DNA from: Salinibacter altiplanensis
Lineage (GTDB): Bacteria; Bacteroidota; Rhodothermia; Rhodothermales; Salinibacteraceae
Assembly (NCBI RefSeq): GCF_002894645.1
Contig: NZ_NCQY01000030.1
Coordinates: forward strand, 404,325-468,324
Length of the DNA stretch: 64,000 bases
Direction of reading: 5' to 3'
The notes below the pieces were generated by a model. It saw only the letters and a list, made by a program, of their open reading frames with translations, was not told the DNA's origin and searched no databases. The translations under genes were made by a program, and so were the position numbers. Shown here one piece after another: positions 26,771 through 35,275 of the stretch (the first letter of the stretch is position 1; every line of letters starts with the position of its first letter).

Positions 26771-27527
26771 GCAATCAGATCCCCATCCCCCCCCTCGCCG
26801 CGGACATGGACTATTTCTCTACCGGATGCTAGGTCTCCCCCTCCCCCACAAACTGTTCGGTGGTGAGCGACGTGGCGCCCCCCCAGCCGGACAAACGCTC
26901 GCGCTACGGCCTCGACTCGACCGGAACCACAGTCACGATGCGCGGAGACGGGGACCAGGCACTCGGAAGCTCATTGTGAGACGCACTCGCATCCGGCGCT
27001 CTCAGTCCGGTAGCGAGGGCCCGTCTCGGACCATGAAGGACTGGCGCGACCAACAAATTTGGAGCTTCGCCCGCTCGGACATCCAGCCGATCGACTTCCG
27101 CTGCCTCGCTGACAGCTCCTTTACGGTGCAGCGGGTGGCCATAACCGATGCGGCAGCAGCCTCGGACGCATGGGGGCCGGCGGGCGACACGCTGTTCCAA
27201 GACGCGGTCTCGTCGGTGCTGCGTGTTCTCTCATCGCCTCAAGTCGACGGCTTTGCGGCGCCCATCGCTTCCGACACCCAGCAGCAATACCGCGCCGTAG
27301 CCGACGACCTCCCGTACGTCGTTCAGTTTCAAGGACGCACGTGGGACCGGTCGCTCCTTCGGGGCCGCTCGGCCCTCTCGTGGAGTCCAGTTGAGAAGGC
27401 CCCGTTTGGTCGTGTATTTGAAGCGCACCCATTCGGCCGGCTAATTTTCTCGGGCCGACGGTGCAACTCCACGCGGGGCTCCCTGTTTTCCCACGGCGTG
27501 TTGCTTGTCATTTCTCGCTGCGCCCCC
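26771..27527 (+). other. 757-base stretch without a recognised gene; open and in frame with the downstream phosphoesterase
   Basis: From the ATG at 27033 to the phosphoesterase start the frame stays open, begins MKDWRDQQIWSFARSDIQ and has G/C-rich third codon positions for about 130 codons, so it reads like protein (for instance DDLPYVVQFQGRTWDRSLL). I cannot assign a family. It runs in frame into the phosphoesterase with no stop, so it is either an N-terminal extension, a decayed gene or chance. The part before 27033 is Arg/Pro-rich in translation and shows nothing. Confidence 0.35.
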
Positions 27528-28364
27528 ATGGCCGCCTCCACGCAGTACCGAGCGATCTGGGTTTCCGATGTCCACCTGGGGACCCCACAGGCCAAGGCTG
27601 CCTATCTGCTTGACTTTCTGCGCACCCACAAGGCCGACCGGTACTACCTCCTCGGCGACATCATCGACGGGTGGGCACTGAAGCGGTCCTGGTACTGGCC
27701 CTCATCGCACAACGACCTGATCCGGGGCCTGCTCCAAAAGGCCGAGGGCACCAACGTCACCTACATCCCCGGCAACCACGACGAGGTGGCGCGCGATTTC
27801 CCCAGCCTCCAGCTCGGCGGCATTACCATTCAGCGCAAGACCCAGCACACCACGGCGGACGGGCGTCGCTTTCTGGTGGTGCACGGCGACGAGTTTGAAG
27901 GGGTCGTCCGCCACGCCGAGTGGATCGAGCTTCTGGGGAGCTGGGCGTACACCGGCGTCCTCGCGGCCGACCGTTGGTACAACCGTCTGCGGCGCCTTCT
28001 GGACCTGCCCTACTGGTCTCTCGCCAATTACATAAAGGAGACCCGTCACATCCGACAAGTCATCGCGGAGTTCGAGGAGACCGCCGCACGTGAGGCGGAC
28101 GCTGAGGGCTTCGACGGGGTCATTTGCGGCCACATTCACCGCCCCCGAATGCGGGCCATCGGCGACACGCAGTACGTCAATACCGGCGACTGGATCGAGA
28201 GCTGTACGGCGCTGATGGAGCACCGGGACGGACGACTCGAGCTCCGCCGGTGGATTCCGGACGGGGACGGCCCCCGGTGCGCGATCGCGAGGGAAGCGTC
28301 TCCAGAGCGGAACGGCACGCCCCCGTTGGTCTCGTCCCCCGGCGGGGCCCCTCAGGAGGAATAG
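27528..28364 (+). CDS. LpxH-like metallophosphoesterase (UDP-2,3-diacylglucosamine diphosphatase family)
   Basis: A 278-residue calcineurin-type phosphoesterase with all metal-binding motifs in order: SDVHLG (near residue 14), LLGDIIDGW (near 41), PGNHDE (near 76), VVHGDEFEG (near 113) and CGHIHRPRM (near 201). The spacing resembles the LpxH-related Bacteroidota proteins that cleave UDP-2,3-diacylglucosamine in lipid A synthesis, but related enzymes act on other diphosphates. The ATG at 27528 gives MAASTQYRAIWVSDVHLG, a normal start. The final 30 residues are a disordered Pro/Ser/Gly tail. Confidence 0.85.
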   Translation: MAASTQYRAIWVSDVHLGTPQAKAAYLLDFLRTHKADRYYLLGDIIDGWALKRSWYWPSSHNDLIRGLLQKAEGTNVTYIPGNHDEVARDFPSLQLGGITIQRKTQHTTADGRRFLVVHGDEFEGVVRHAEWIELLGSWAYTGVLAADRWYNRLRRLLDLPYWSLANYIKETRHIRQVIAEFEETAAREADAEGFDGVICGHIHRPRMRAIGDTQYVNTGDWIESCTALMEHRDGRLELRRWIPDGDGPRCAIAREASPERNGTPPLVSSPGGAPQEE

Positions 28365-28403
28365 CTGTGCTCGGAGACCGGGCGTCTGCCGGGGTCCTCT
28401 TGT

Positions 28404-29333
28404 TTATTCGGCAGAGATTTCGGCCTCGGATCCCTCCGCTCGCTGCAAAAGCCGATGCAGCTTCCCCGGGAACTCTTTGCCCAGAACCGACTCGACACGA
28501 GCCGACGCTCGTCCCACCACGTCCCGGTCGACATCCGTCTCAATCCCGAGTCCGTCGAGCAGGTACACGGTGTCTTCCGTGGCAATGTTGCCGGTGGCCC
28601 CGTCGATGAACGGACAGCCCCCCATGCCCGCCAGGGACGTGTCGAACCGTCGCACGCCGCACTGCAGCGCCGCGTAGACGTTGGCGAGGCCCAGCCCACG
28701 GGTGTCATGGAGGTGGAGGACGAGGGGCGTATCACCGATGGCGTCCTGCACGGCCCGAACGCGGTCTTTGATCATTCGGGGATGCGCGAGGCCCGTGGAG
28801 TCGGCAAGCGACAGCGACTCGACGCCCAGGTCGGCGAAGTGGCGGCTCATGTCGACAACCTGGCCGAGCGGCGTGTCGCCCGGCGCCCGGTACCCAAACA
28901 CCGTCTGGAAGCCCATCTGTACGTCCAGCTCATGCTCGTGGGCGTACCGCACCATGTCCTCCGCCTGCGCGACGGCCTCGCCGACCCTCCGGTTTGCGTT
29001 GTCGCGGCTGTGCTGGTCGTGCGTCGCGATCGAGAGATCCACCTGCGACAGCCCGGCTTCTCGGGCGCGCTCTAGCCCCCGCTGGTTCAGCGCGAGGCCG
29101 GCGTACGTAACATCGTCCCGCTCGGGCAGTCGCTCGCACACCGCTTCCGCGTCCTTCATCTGAGGGACCCACTTCGGGTGGACGAACGAGGTCACCTGAA
29201 TGCGCGGCAGGCCCGCGTCGGCCAGCGCCGCAATGGTGTCGACCTTGCGGTCGGTCGGAATAAACTGGTCCTCGAATTGAAAGCCATCGCGGGGGCCGAC
29301 GTCGCAGAGCTCGACGGACTGAGGGAGGGACAT
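28404..29333 (-). CDS. Hydroxymethylglutaryl-CoA lyase
   Basis: A 309-residue HMGL-like TIM-barrel protein that splits HMG-CoA into acetyl-CoA and acetoacetate, the last step of leucine breakdown. The N-terminus has LCDVGPRDGFQFE (metal-binding Asp and catalytic Arg). VLHLHDTRGLGLANVYAAL supplies metal-binding His residues, and the family's cysteine loop appears as GMGGCPFIDGATGN. The ATG at 29333 is the first before the conserved block. The carboxyltransferase subunit at 57653-59335 belongs to the same pathway. An isopropylmalate or homocitrate synthase is less likely because of the cysteine loop. Confidence 0.88.
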   Translation of the reverse strand: MSLPQSVELCDVGPRDGFQFEDQFIPTDRKVDTIAALADAGLPRIQVTSFVHPKWVPQMKDAEAVCERLPERDDVTYAGLALNQRGLERAREAGLSQVDLSIATHDQHSRDNANRRVGEAVAQAEDMVRYAHEHELDVQMGFQTVFGYRAPGDTPLGQVVDMSRHFADLGVESLSLADSTGLAHPRMIKDRVRAVQDAIGDTPLVLHLHDTRGLGLANVYAALQCGVRRFDTSLAGMGGCPFIDGATGNIATEDTVYLLDGLGIETDVDRDVVGRASARVESVLGKEFPGKLHRLLQRAEGSEAEISAE

Positions 29334-29448
29334 GGGGGCGATAAAACGCTGTGCACGAGAACGAGCGGTACTCCAATGCCCCAGCGCGCCCGAACGTTCG
29401 GCAGACGGACTCTCCTCCCCCCACGAATCGAACACGGAAGGACGAAAC

Positions 29449-29478
29449 GCCCGAGGCTCCATGGACAGAGCCCCGGGC
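29449..29478 (-). terminator. Intrinsic terminator after the M16 gene pair
   Basis: The arms gcccgaggctc (29449-29459) and gagccccgggc (29468-29478) pair over 11 positions with one mismatch and an 8-base loop. Read on the minus strand the hairpin is followed by GTTTCGTCC. It stands 33 bases after the stop of the M16 gene and before the HMG-CoA lyase gene, so the lyase should have its own promoter. Confidence 0.6.
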
Positions 29479-29510
29479 GCTTGTGGTGTCTCGTTGTTTC
29501 TTCTGAAAAG

Positions 29511-31721
29511 CTACTGCGATGCGCCACCGCTCGCCGAAGAGTCAAGGGTGAAGAGCCCCTCCTTCAGGTCCGTGTTGATGTCAAGGCTCTGAATGTTCGC
29601 CGTGACGGTATTCTCGCCGTCCCCGGTCGACTGGATCGTCTCGGTGGTGAACGGCAGCCGGACGCCGCTGACCTCTCGGAAGTCGGTGAACGTCTGCGTG
29701 ACGCTCACCTGCTGGCCCGTCTGCGGATTGGTCTGTTCGAGGGTCAGGCGCTCCGGCCGCATCGTCTCGGCGTGGAGGTAGAGCGTGTATTCGGACCCGG
29801 CGGGCGGCTGCACATCGGCGACCCGGTAGCGCGTCCCGTCCACGGTCGTCTCTCCTTCGGCCGCAACTGTCAGGCCCTCGTGGTCCAGGCTGGCCATCAG
29901 GTAGGGGAGACTGCGCCAGAGCTGCCCCATAATCTGACCGCGGGCCGACGGCGGGGCGGTGCGCGTGCCCTGCGGGGTCTTCATTTTCATCGTCTCGCCG
30001 TCGTTAACCACAGTGATGTTCCCCATGGCGGTGCTGACCTCCGTCCGCAGTTGATTCGGGAGCCGGACCACGAGCGTGCTCTCAGTTCCCTGCTGCTCGG
30101 TGACGACCCGCATGTTCTGAATCTGGTCAAAGGCCGATCCGCCGAGGGCCTCTTTGGCGTTTGCCATCAGCTGTTGCCCTGCCATCGCGGCCTCCTCCTC
30201 GGCCGCCGTCATGTCGGCCTGTTCTTCACTCGGGGACTCGCGCGGGATTGAGATGTCGAGGGTATCGACCGTCCCGTCTTGGCTGAGCGTCGACAGGTCC
30301 TTGCTGAACTGGTCGCCGTTTCCGACGATCAGGATGTGCGACTCGTCCGGGTGGAGGTACGTCTGCGCCGCCGACAGCACATCGTCCGGCGTCACTTCCT
30401 CGATGGCGGCCCGCGTCCGCTGCAGGAAGTCGGCGGGATAGTCGTAATACTCGTAGGTCGCACGGCGCCCCAGGATTTCCCGCTCCGAGTCAAAGTTAAA
30501 GACGAAGGAGTTCAGGTAGCTGTCCTTGGCAAGGCCGAGCTCCTCCTGAGTGGGCGGCTCGTCCCGCATCCGCTTCACCTCCGTCATGACCGCGTTCGTG
30601 GCCTCTACGGTGCTGGCGCTCTGGGAGGCGACACTCGCGTAGAAGCGTCCCGGTCGATTGTAGCCCGCCGTGTACACGCCCCCGACGGAGTACGCCAGGC
30701 CTTTTTCCCGACGCACCTGCTGAAACAAGCGACCGGAAAAGCCGCCACTGAGGACCTCGTTCATCATCTGGACCGACGCGTAGTCGTCGCTCTGGCGGGT
30801 CAGCTCCCCCGGGTGTCCCATGCGAATGTTGCTCTGGTTGACGTCGCTCTTCTGCACGAAGTTAACCGAATGGGCCCGCTCAGCATCCGGTTCGGGGGGC
30901 GTCGGCGGCTCAAAGTCGGTCGGGGCTTCCCAGTCCCCAAACTGTCTGCGGAGTTTCTGCTCCATCTGGTCGGCGTCGAAGTCCCCCCACACACTCAGGA
31001 TGACATTGTTCGGGTGCACGTACTGGTCGTGGAAGTCGACCAGGTCTTGCCGCTCGATCCGGTCTACGGTGTAGAGCTCCGGGGTGCGGGCGTACGGACT
31101 GTCGTCTCCGTACAGGACCTTGTCAAACTCACGCCCCACGATGGAACTGGCGTTGTCGTTCCGGCGCGTGATTCCCGACTGGACCTGGCTCTTGGCCTGC
31201 TGCACGCGATCCTCTGCGAAGGCGGGCCGGCGGAGCACCTCGGCAAACACAGGGAGGACCGTGTCGACGTGGTCGGCAAGCGTCGACATGTAGGCCGAGC
31301 CGGAGGTCTCCCCGATGTTCGTCTCGACGGTGGCCGCGATGTTTTCGAGAACCGTGTTCAGGCTGTCCGGCGCCATCGATTCGGTGCCGCCGGTGCGCAT
31401 GACGGTCCCGGTGATGGAGGCCAGGCCCCGCTTCTCGGCGGGCTCGTAGACGGAGCCCACCCCGATCTGGGCCGAGGCATTCACCTGGGGCAGCTCCGGG
31501 TCCTCCAACAAAAAGACGGTCATGCCATTGTCGAGCTCGATGCGCTCCGGCTCCGGCACTTCGAAGTCGCGGAGATCCGGGTACGTGAGCTCCGTCACGT
31601 CGTAGTCGGCCGTCTGGATGTCCGTCTCCTGGGCCGATGCCGACGGCACAACACCCAGCCCCAAGAGGGCAAGGCCCAGGGCCGCGACGGACAGGATACG
31701 AGAAAGGAAAAGTCGATCCAT
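29511..31721 (-). CDS. M16-family protein lacking the zinc motif, with C-terminal LolA-like domain
   Basis: A 736-residue secreted protein: signal peptide residues 1-30 (cleavage near SASAQ), then two M16 half-domains (about 45-255 and 265-475). Where active peptidases have HxxEH, this one reads KRGLASITGTVMRTG, so no zinc site is visible. The second half has the substrate-binding Arg/Tyr pair region (GLAYSVGGVY). After an Ala/Glu-rich linker (near 500-520), about 200 residues (LGGSAFDQIQNMRVVTEQ, MRPERLTLEQ, GVRLPFTTE) resemble LolA-like outer-membrane-lipoprotein-sorting folds. It probably pairs with the active M16 peptidase encoded 60 bases upstream, as alpha with beta subunits in mitochondrial processing peptidase. 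Confidence 0.88.
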   Translation of the reverse strand: MDRLFLSRILSVAALGLALLGLGVVPSASAQETDIQTADYDVTELTYPDLRDFEVPEPERIELDNGMTVFLLEDPELPQVNASAQIGVGSVYEPAEKRGLASITGTVMRTGGTESMAPDSLNTVLENIAATVETNIGETSGSAYMSTLADHVDTVLPVFAEVLRRPAFAEDRVQQAKSQVQSGITRRNDNASSIVGREFDKVLYGDDSPYARTPELYTVDRIERQDLVDFHDQYVHPNNVILSVWGDFDADQMEQKLRRQFGDWEAPTDFEPPTPPEPDAERAHSVNFVQKSDVNQSNIRMGHPGELTRQSDDYASVQMMNEVLSGGFSGRLFQQVRREKGLAYSVGGVYTAGYNRPGRFYASVASQSASTVEATNAVMTEVKRMRDEPPTQEELGLAKDSYLNSFVFNFDSEREILGRRATYEYYDYPADFLQRTRAAIEEVTPDDVLSAAQTYLHPDESHILIVGNGDQFSKDLSTLSQDGTVDTLDISIPRESPSEEQADMTAAEEEAAMAGQQLMANAKEALGGSAFDQIQNMRVVTEQQGTESTLVVRLPNQLRTEVSTAMGNITVVNDGETMKMKTPQGTRTAPPSARGQIMGQLWRSLPYLMASLDHEGLTVAAEGETTVDGTRYRVADVQPPAGSEYTLYLHAETMRPERLTLEQTNPQTGQQVSVTQTFTDFREVSGVRLPFTTETIQSTGDGENTVTANIQSLDINTDLKEGLFTLDSSASGGASQ

Positions 31722-31781
31722 CGTACGAGGAGATTCTGGTCAGCGAGATGTACCGAGAGGGTGTGGGAGCAGCGAGTCGGG

Positions 31782-33338
31782 TTAGTTCGCGGCGGCCGTG
31801 GGCTGCTGCTCATCGTCGGTCGTCTTGATCATCGCAACGGTGCGGTTGCTCTGCTTGAATGTGTTCTGGGCCACGCGCTGCACATCGTCCGCCGTAATGG
31901 ATTCGATGGCGTCCAGCCGCCGGAAAACCGAGCGCCAATCGCCCGTCAACTCCTCCATCTGTGCAAACTGCAGGGCAAGCCCCTGATTGGAGTCGAGCTG
32001 TCCGATGAGGTTGGACCGGGCTCGCGTCTTCGCGCGCTCCAGCTCTTCTTGCGTGATGCCGTTCTCCTTGAGGGCCTCTAGCTCATCGTAGATCATGTGC
32101 TCCACACTGTCCGGCGAAACGCCCCGGTTGGGAACCCCAAAGATGCCGAACATGGTGTCGTACTTGCTGCCCGGGAAGGCTGGCAGGGCCTGCACCTGGA
32201 GGGCCTTCTCTTGCGTCACCAGGCTCTCGTAGAGCCGACTCGTGCGGCCGCCCGTCAGCACGTCCCCCAGCACGTCATACACGGGCGCATCCTCGCTCTG
32301 CATGCTGCCTCGGTGGAACCCCATCATCACGAACGGCTGCGTCTGTTCGCGGATGACGACGCGGCGCTCACTGATCTGCTCCGGCTCTTCGGTCCGGACC
32401 GGGAGCGGCTCGTCCCCCCCGGACAGATCCCCAAAGTACTCCTCGGCGAGGGACCGCATCTGCTCCGGGTCGACGTCCCCCGCGATGCCGATGGTTAGGT
32501 TGCGGGGACTGTAGTGCTTTTCAAAAAACTGCTTCGCATCGGTCCGCGACAGGTTTTCAAGGTCCGACATGTGCCCGATGGTCGGGTTGCCGTAGGGATG
32601 TGCCTTGAACGCGGTGGTCAAAAACTCTTCGACCAGGCGGCCTGTGGGGCTCGACTCCGTGCGCTGCCGACGCTCCTCCATTACCACGTCGCGCTCCGTG
32701 TAGAACTCGCGGAGCACCGGGTTTGCAAACCGGTCGGATTCGAGGGCAAAGAAGAGCTCGGCCTTGTTGGCCGGCAGGCTGTAGAAGTACCGGGTCGCGT
32801 CGGCCGAGGTGCTGGCATTGAGGCCGCTCACGCCATTCCGCTCAAGGACATTTTCGAATTCTCCCTTCTCGATGTACGACTCGGCCTCGTTCGAGGCCTG
32901 CTGAAACTGATCTTCCAGCTCCGCAATGCGGGACGAGTCGGCCTGCGGCCCCTTCGCTCGCTCTCGTCGAAGCTGCAGGTAGACCTCCTCCTGGCGCTCC
33001 AGGGCCTGCATTTCTTTCTCGATGTCCTTGGTGCTGATCGTCGTCGTGCCCTTGAACGCCATGTGTTCGAACATGTGGGCGATGCCGGTCTTGCCCTGCG
33101 GCTCATCGACCGACCCCACGTCGGCGTACGTCGCAAACGAGGCCACCGGCGCGTCGTGGCGCTCGACCACCACGAAGTCCAGTCCGTTGTCGAGCGTGAA
33201 GGTGGTTACCTTGTCCTCGAATTTCTGTAGCAAGTCTTGTCCCTGCGTGGGCAGTGCCGTCCCCGCCAGCAAGACAAGCAGTGCCGTGAGCGTGAGGCCA
33301 ATCCGCGACCAGCGCTCGCGAAGCAAAGTCCAATCCAT
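31782..33338 (-). CDS. M16-family zinc metallopeptidase (active subunit)
   Basis: A 518-residue secreted peptidase. The signal peptide covers residues about 1-32 (LTLTALLVLLAGTALPTQG). The inverted zinc motif is HMFEH with His88, Glu91 and His92 in GIAHMFEHMAFKG, and the third ligand is likely in the FYTERDVVMEERR region. An insertion near residues 105-165 is Glu/Gln/Arg-rich and probably coiled-coil. The substrate-binding RY-type region appears as SRLYESLVTQEKAL. It should act in the periplasm on unfolded peptides. The downstream inactive homologue is probably its partner, in the same operon. An A/T-rich region upstream (33339-33545) separates it from the DUF493 gene and likely carries its promoter. 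Confidence 0.93.
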   Translation of the reverse strand: MDWTLLRERWSRIGLTLTALLVLLAGTALPTQGQDLLQKFEDKVTTFTLDNGLDFVVVERHDAPVASFATYADVGSVDEPQGKTGIAHMFEHMAFKGTTTISTKDIEKEMQALERQEEVYLQLRRERAKGPQADSSRIAELEDQFQQASNEAESYIEKGEFENVLERNGVSGLNASTSADATRYFYSLPANKAELFFALESDRFANPVLREFYTERDVVMEERRQRTESSPTGRLVEEFLTTAFKAHPYGNPTIGHMSDLENLSRTDAKQFFEKHYSPRNLTIGIAGDVDPEQMRSLAEEYFGDLSGGDEPLPVRTEEPEQISERRVVIREQTQPFVMMGFHRGSMQSEDAPVYDVLGDVLTGGRTSRLYESLVTQEKALQVQALPAFPGSKYDTMFGIFGVPNRGVSPDSVEHMIYDELEALKENGITQEELERAKTRARSNLIGQLDSNQGLALQFAQMEELTGDWRSVFRRLDAIESITADDVQRVAQNTFKQSNRTVAMIKTTDDEQQPTAAAN

Positions 33339-33545
33339 GAGACACGGAGGCTTTTTGAAGTGGGAATGACGTTTGGCACATTTAATAACGACCCTGCTCC
33401 GCTAATTTGATACAGCCTCGCCCCCACCCACACCCTCCTTTATTGATAATTTCACACTCTCCCTACACCCCACGTCGTAGAACGTACCGATACCGCCACG
33501 CGTAGGTAGATGCGCCAAGGGCTTTTGAACCAATGTCTTCTTTTG
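33339..33545. promoter_or_regulatory. A/T-rich divergent promoter region of the M16 operon and DUF493 gene
   Basis: This 207-base gap is clearly richer in A/T than its surroundings (for example acatttaataacg and tttattgataatttcac). Elements loosely like the Bacteroidota TAnnTTTG box occur on both strands, but I cannot fix a transcription start. Confidence 0.35.
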
Positions 33546-33839
33546 ATGCAGTTTATCAATCAGCCGGACGCCGAAAACGACGAGGCCTGGTGGGACCGCT
33601 TTGAAGAATTGCTCGACGACCAGAACGACTGGCCGACACAATATACCTTCAAATTTATCGCCCCGGCGGCCCGACTGGACGACCTGAAGGCCGTGTTCGA
33701 TGATCACCCGGTCCGGGTTCGGGAGTCCAGCAAAGGAAACTACAAGAGCGTAACGGCCCACCTCCGCATGTCGTCAAGCGAAGAGGTCGTCGAGATCTAC
33801 GAACGGGCCTCCGGCATCGAGGACGTCATCGCGCTCTAG
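33546..33839 (+). CDS. DUF493 (YbeD-like) family protein
   Basis: A 97-residue acidic protein with the ferredoxin-like pattern of DUF493: WPTQYTFKFIAPAARLDDLKAV, then VRVRESSKGNYKSVTAHLRM and EEVVEIYERASGIEDVIAL at the C-terminus, all at the expected spacing. Escherichia coli YbeD is small, cytosolic and of unclear function, with a regulatory ACT-like fold. The ATG at 33546 is chosen; an in-frame ATG at 33510 would add 12 hydrophobic residues. The run FEELLDDQNDWPTQ at the N-terminus is unusually acidic, as expected in a halophile. Confidence 0.85.
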   Translation: MQFINQPDAENDEAWWDRFEELLDDQNDWPTQYTFKFIAPAARLDDLKAVFDDHPVRVRESSKGNYKSVTAHLRMSSSEEVVEIYERASGIEDVIAL

Positions 33840-33877
33840 TCCCCCCACTCGCCCTCGCCCATCTGTCCCTCGTATTG

Positions 33878-34411
33878 ATGCATAGGCTCCTTGCGTCTCT
33901 TCTGTGTTTGGTGGTCCTTCAGACCGGCTGTTCGGAGGAACTGACGTGGCGGGCCGTGGACCACCTAATCGCGAGCGACTACCCGGACACGCCCTCCCTC
34001 TCGACCGACTCACTCGCCGCGCGGCTGGCGGCCCGCTCCTCCTCGCGGCCCGTTCTGCTCGATGCCCGTTCGCCCGAGGAGTACGCGGTAAGCCACCTGC
34101 CCGGAGCGCGGCGTGTGGATCCGTCGGCGGACGCCTATCCCGCCCTGGACACCCTTGCGTTGGACGCGACAATCGTGGTGTACTGCTCGGTCGGCTACCG
34201 GTCGGCGGGCGTGGTACAGGCACTGCAGACGCAGGGCTTTTCCCGAGTCTACAACCTACAAGGCTCCATCTTCCGCTGGGCAAACGAGGGGCGGCCGGTT
34301 GTCCGGGACGGCGAACAGGTTTTCGCGGTGCACCCCTACGACGCGACCTGGGGGCAGTTGCTCACAGACTCCTTGCATGTGGACCAGGCCCCTGAGAACG
34401 GCACACTGTGA
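33878..34411 (+). CDS. Rhodanese-domain lipoprotein
   Basis: A 177-residue protein with a short signal peptide and a cysteine at about residue 18 (VVLQTGCSEE), a slightly atypical lipobox with Gln at -3. The rhodanese domain covers about residues 45-150: LLDARSPEEYAVSHLPGARR, then the active-site loop VYCSVGYRSAG (Cys at the catalytic place) and GFSRVYNLQGSIFRWANEG. It probably moves sulfane sulfur or acts as a redox sensor at the periplasmic face. The ATG at 33878 is preferred to a TTG three bases earlier. It is co-directional with the DUF493 gene (38-base gap). Confidence 0.85.
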   Translation: MHRLLASLLCLVVLQTGCSEELTWRAVDHLIASDYPDTPSLSTDSLAARLAARSSSRPVLLDARSPEEYAVSHLPGARRVDPSADAYPALDTLALDATIVVYCSVGYRSAGVVQALQTQGFSRVYNLQGSIFRWANEGRPVVRDGEQVFAVHPYDATWGQLLTDSLHVDQAPENGTL

Positions 34412-35042
34412 GCGCGTTGATTCCCTCGTTCCGCCAAGGACGACCTGAAAGGAACGAGTATTTCAGCGGTGCAAAATTGCAATACCAGAAGCAGACGCGA
34501 CAGAGAGTAAGGGGTTTGTTCCGGCGCATTTGTTCGATGGACGCGGGCACGCCAGCAGCGCAATGTGGATGCCTCCACGTGGCCTCTTCACGGTCGGAAT
34601 CCGAAGAAAGAGGCATGGGAACGACCATCCAACTCCCCCGGTCGCCGTGGTCGCGTGGAAGCTGCGTCTCAAGAGCAAGGGCTCCGGCAAGAAGGCCACC
34701 AAGTTCAGGATCGGGCCCCTCAACAACTGCCGCTGACGGAGCGCCCACCATGCGGCAGAGGAGACCGCGAGCACGAAGCCGACGGCCGGAAGGGACTCGC
34801 CCCGAAGGACGGCGGCACTGGTGCTGGGGAGGACGGCACCATGGCCGTGGCCGGCCACATCCTCGCCGTCAGCGAGAGAACGGGCCGGGCGCACGCGGCA
34901 CGGAATTGAGGTGGTGAGCCTGGGGACCGTGCCGGAGTAAACCGGCCCCTTTTCGAATCTGACCCTGACAGTATGCCCGACAGGGAGACTTTGGGCGGCC
35001 CGAGTCGGTTCACAGAATCCGCCCCGCTATCCCACAAACATA
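34412..35042. other. 631-base region with no confident gene
   Basis: No frame here gives a convincing protein. The minus strand at about 34600-34850 translates to an Ala/Leu-rich stretch (SLPAVGFVLAVSSAAWWAL) that might be a remnant of a membrane protein but has no start, partner helices or family match. An 8-base inverted repeat, ctcgttcc (34425-34432) and ggaacgag (34451-34458), lies just after the rhodanese stop and may be a weak terminator. Confidence 0.4.
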
Positions 35043-35079
35043 GAAAATCCCGCTCCGGCGGAGACGCCAAAGCGGGATT
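35043..35079 (-). terminator. Rho-independent terminator of the tRNA-Arg gene
   Basis: The arms aatcccgct (35046-35054) and agcgggatt (35071-35079) pair perfectly over 9 bases. On the minus strand the stem ends in GGGATTTT followed by CT, giving a short T-tract. It starts 7 bases after the 3' end of the tRNA. Confidence 0.75.
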
Positions 35080-35085
35080 GAACTG

Positions 35086-35159
35086 CCTGCCCGGGAGGAT
35101 TCGAACCCCCGGCCTCAGCCACCGCAAGGCTGCGCTCTGTCCAACTGAGCTACGGGCAG
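35086..35159 (-). tRNA. tRNA-Arg, anticodon GCG
   Basis: A 74-nucleotide cloverleaf. The acceptor stem CTGCCCG/CGGGCAG is 7 perfect pairs. The D-arm GCTC-AGTTGGACA-GAGC carries A20, an arginine identity element. The anticodon arm CAGCC-TTGCGGT-GGCTG has U33 followed by GCG, which decodes CGC and CGU. The variable loop is AGGCC, and the T-arm GGGGG-TTCGAAT-CCTCC has one G-U pair. The discriminator is G73, and CCA is not encoded. Bacteria usually read these codons with an ACG anticodon (inosine at 34), so GCG is unusual. Confidence 0.93.
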
Positions 35160-35275
35160 GTGTTTTGCTCGCGCCACCGTTTCTGCGCAAGACACCATCT
35201 CACACGCTCTACGAAACGCAAAAGATCCCCTCGTCGACGTTCTTACGAAGTGTTCACGCTGTTGGGGCCCAGCCG

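Noticed and set aside
34463-34894. A 143-codon minus-strand frame with a hydrophobic patch
   Set aside because: Only one short hydrophobic run is present, the rest is Arg/Pro/Ser-rich, and no family or start signal supports it.
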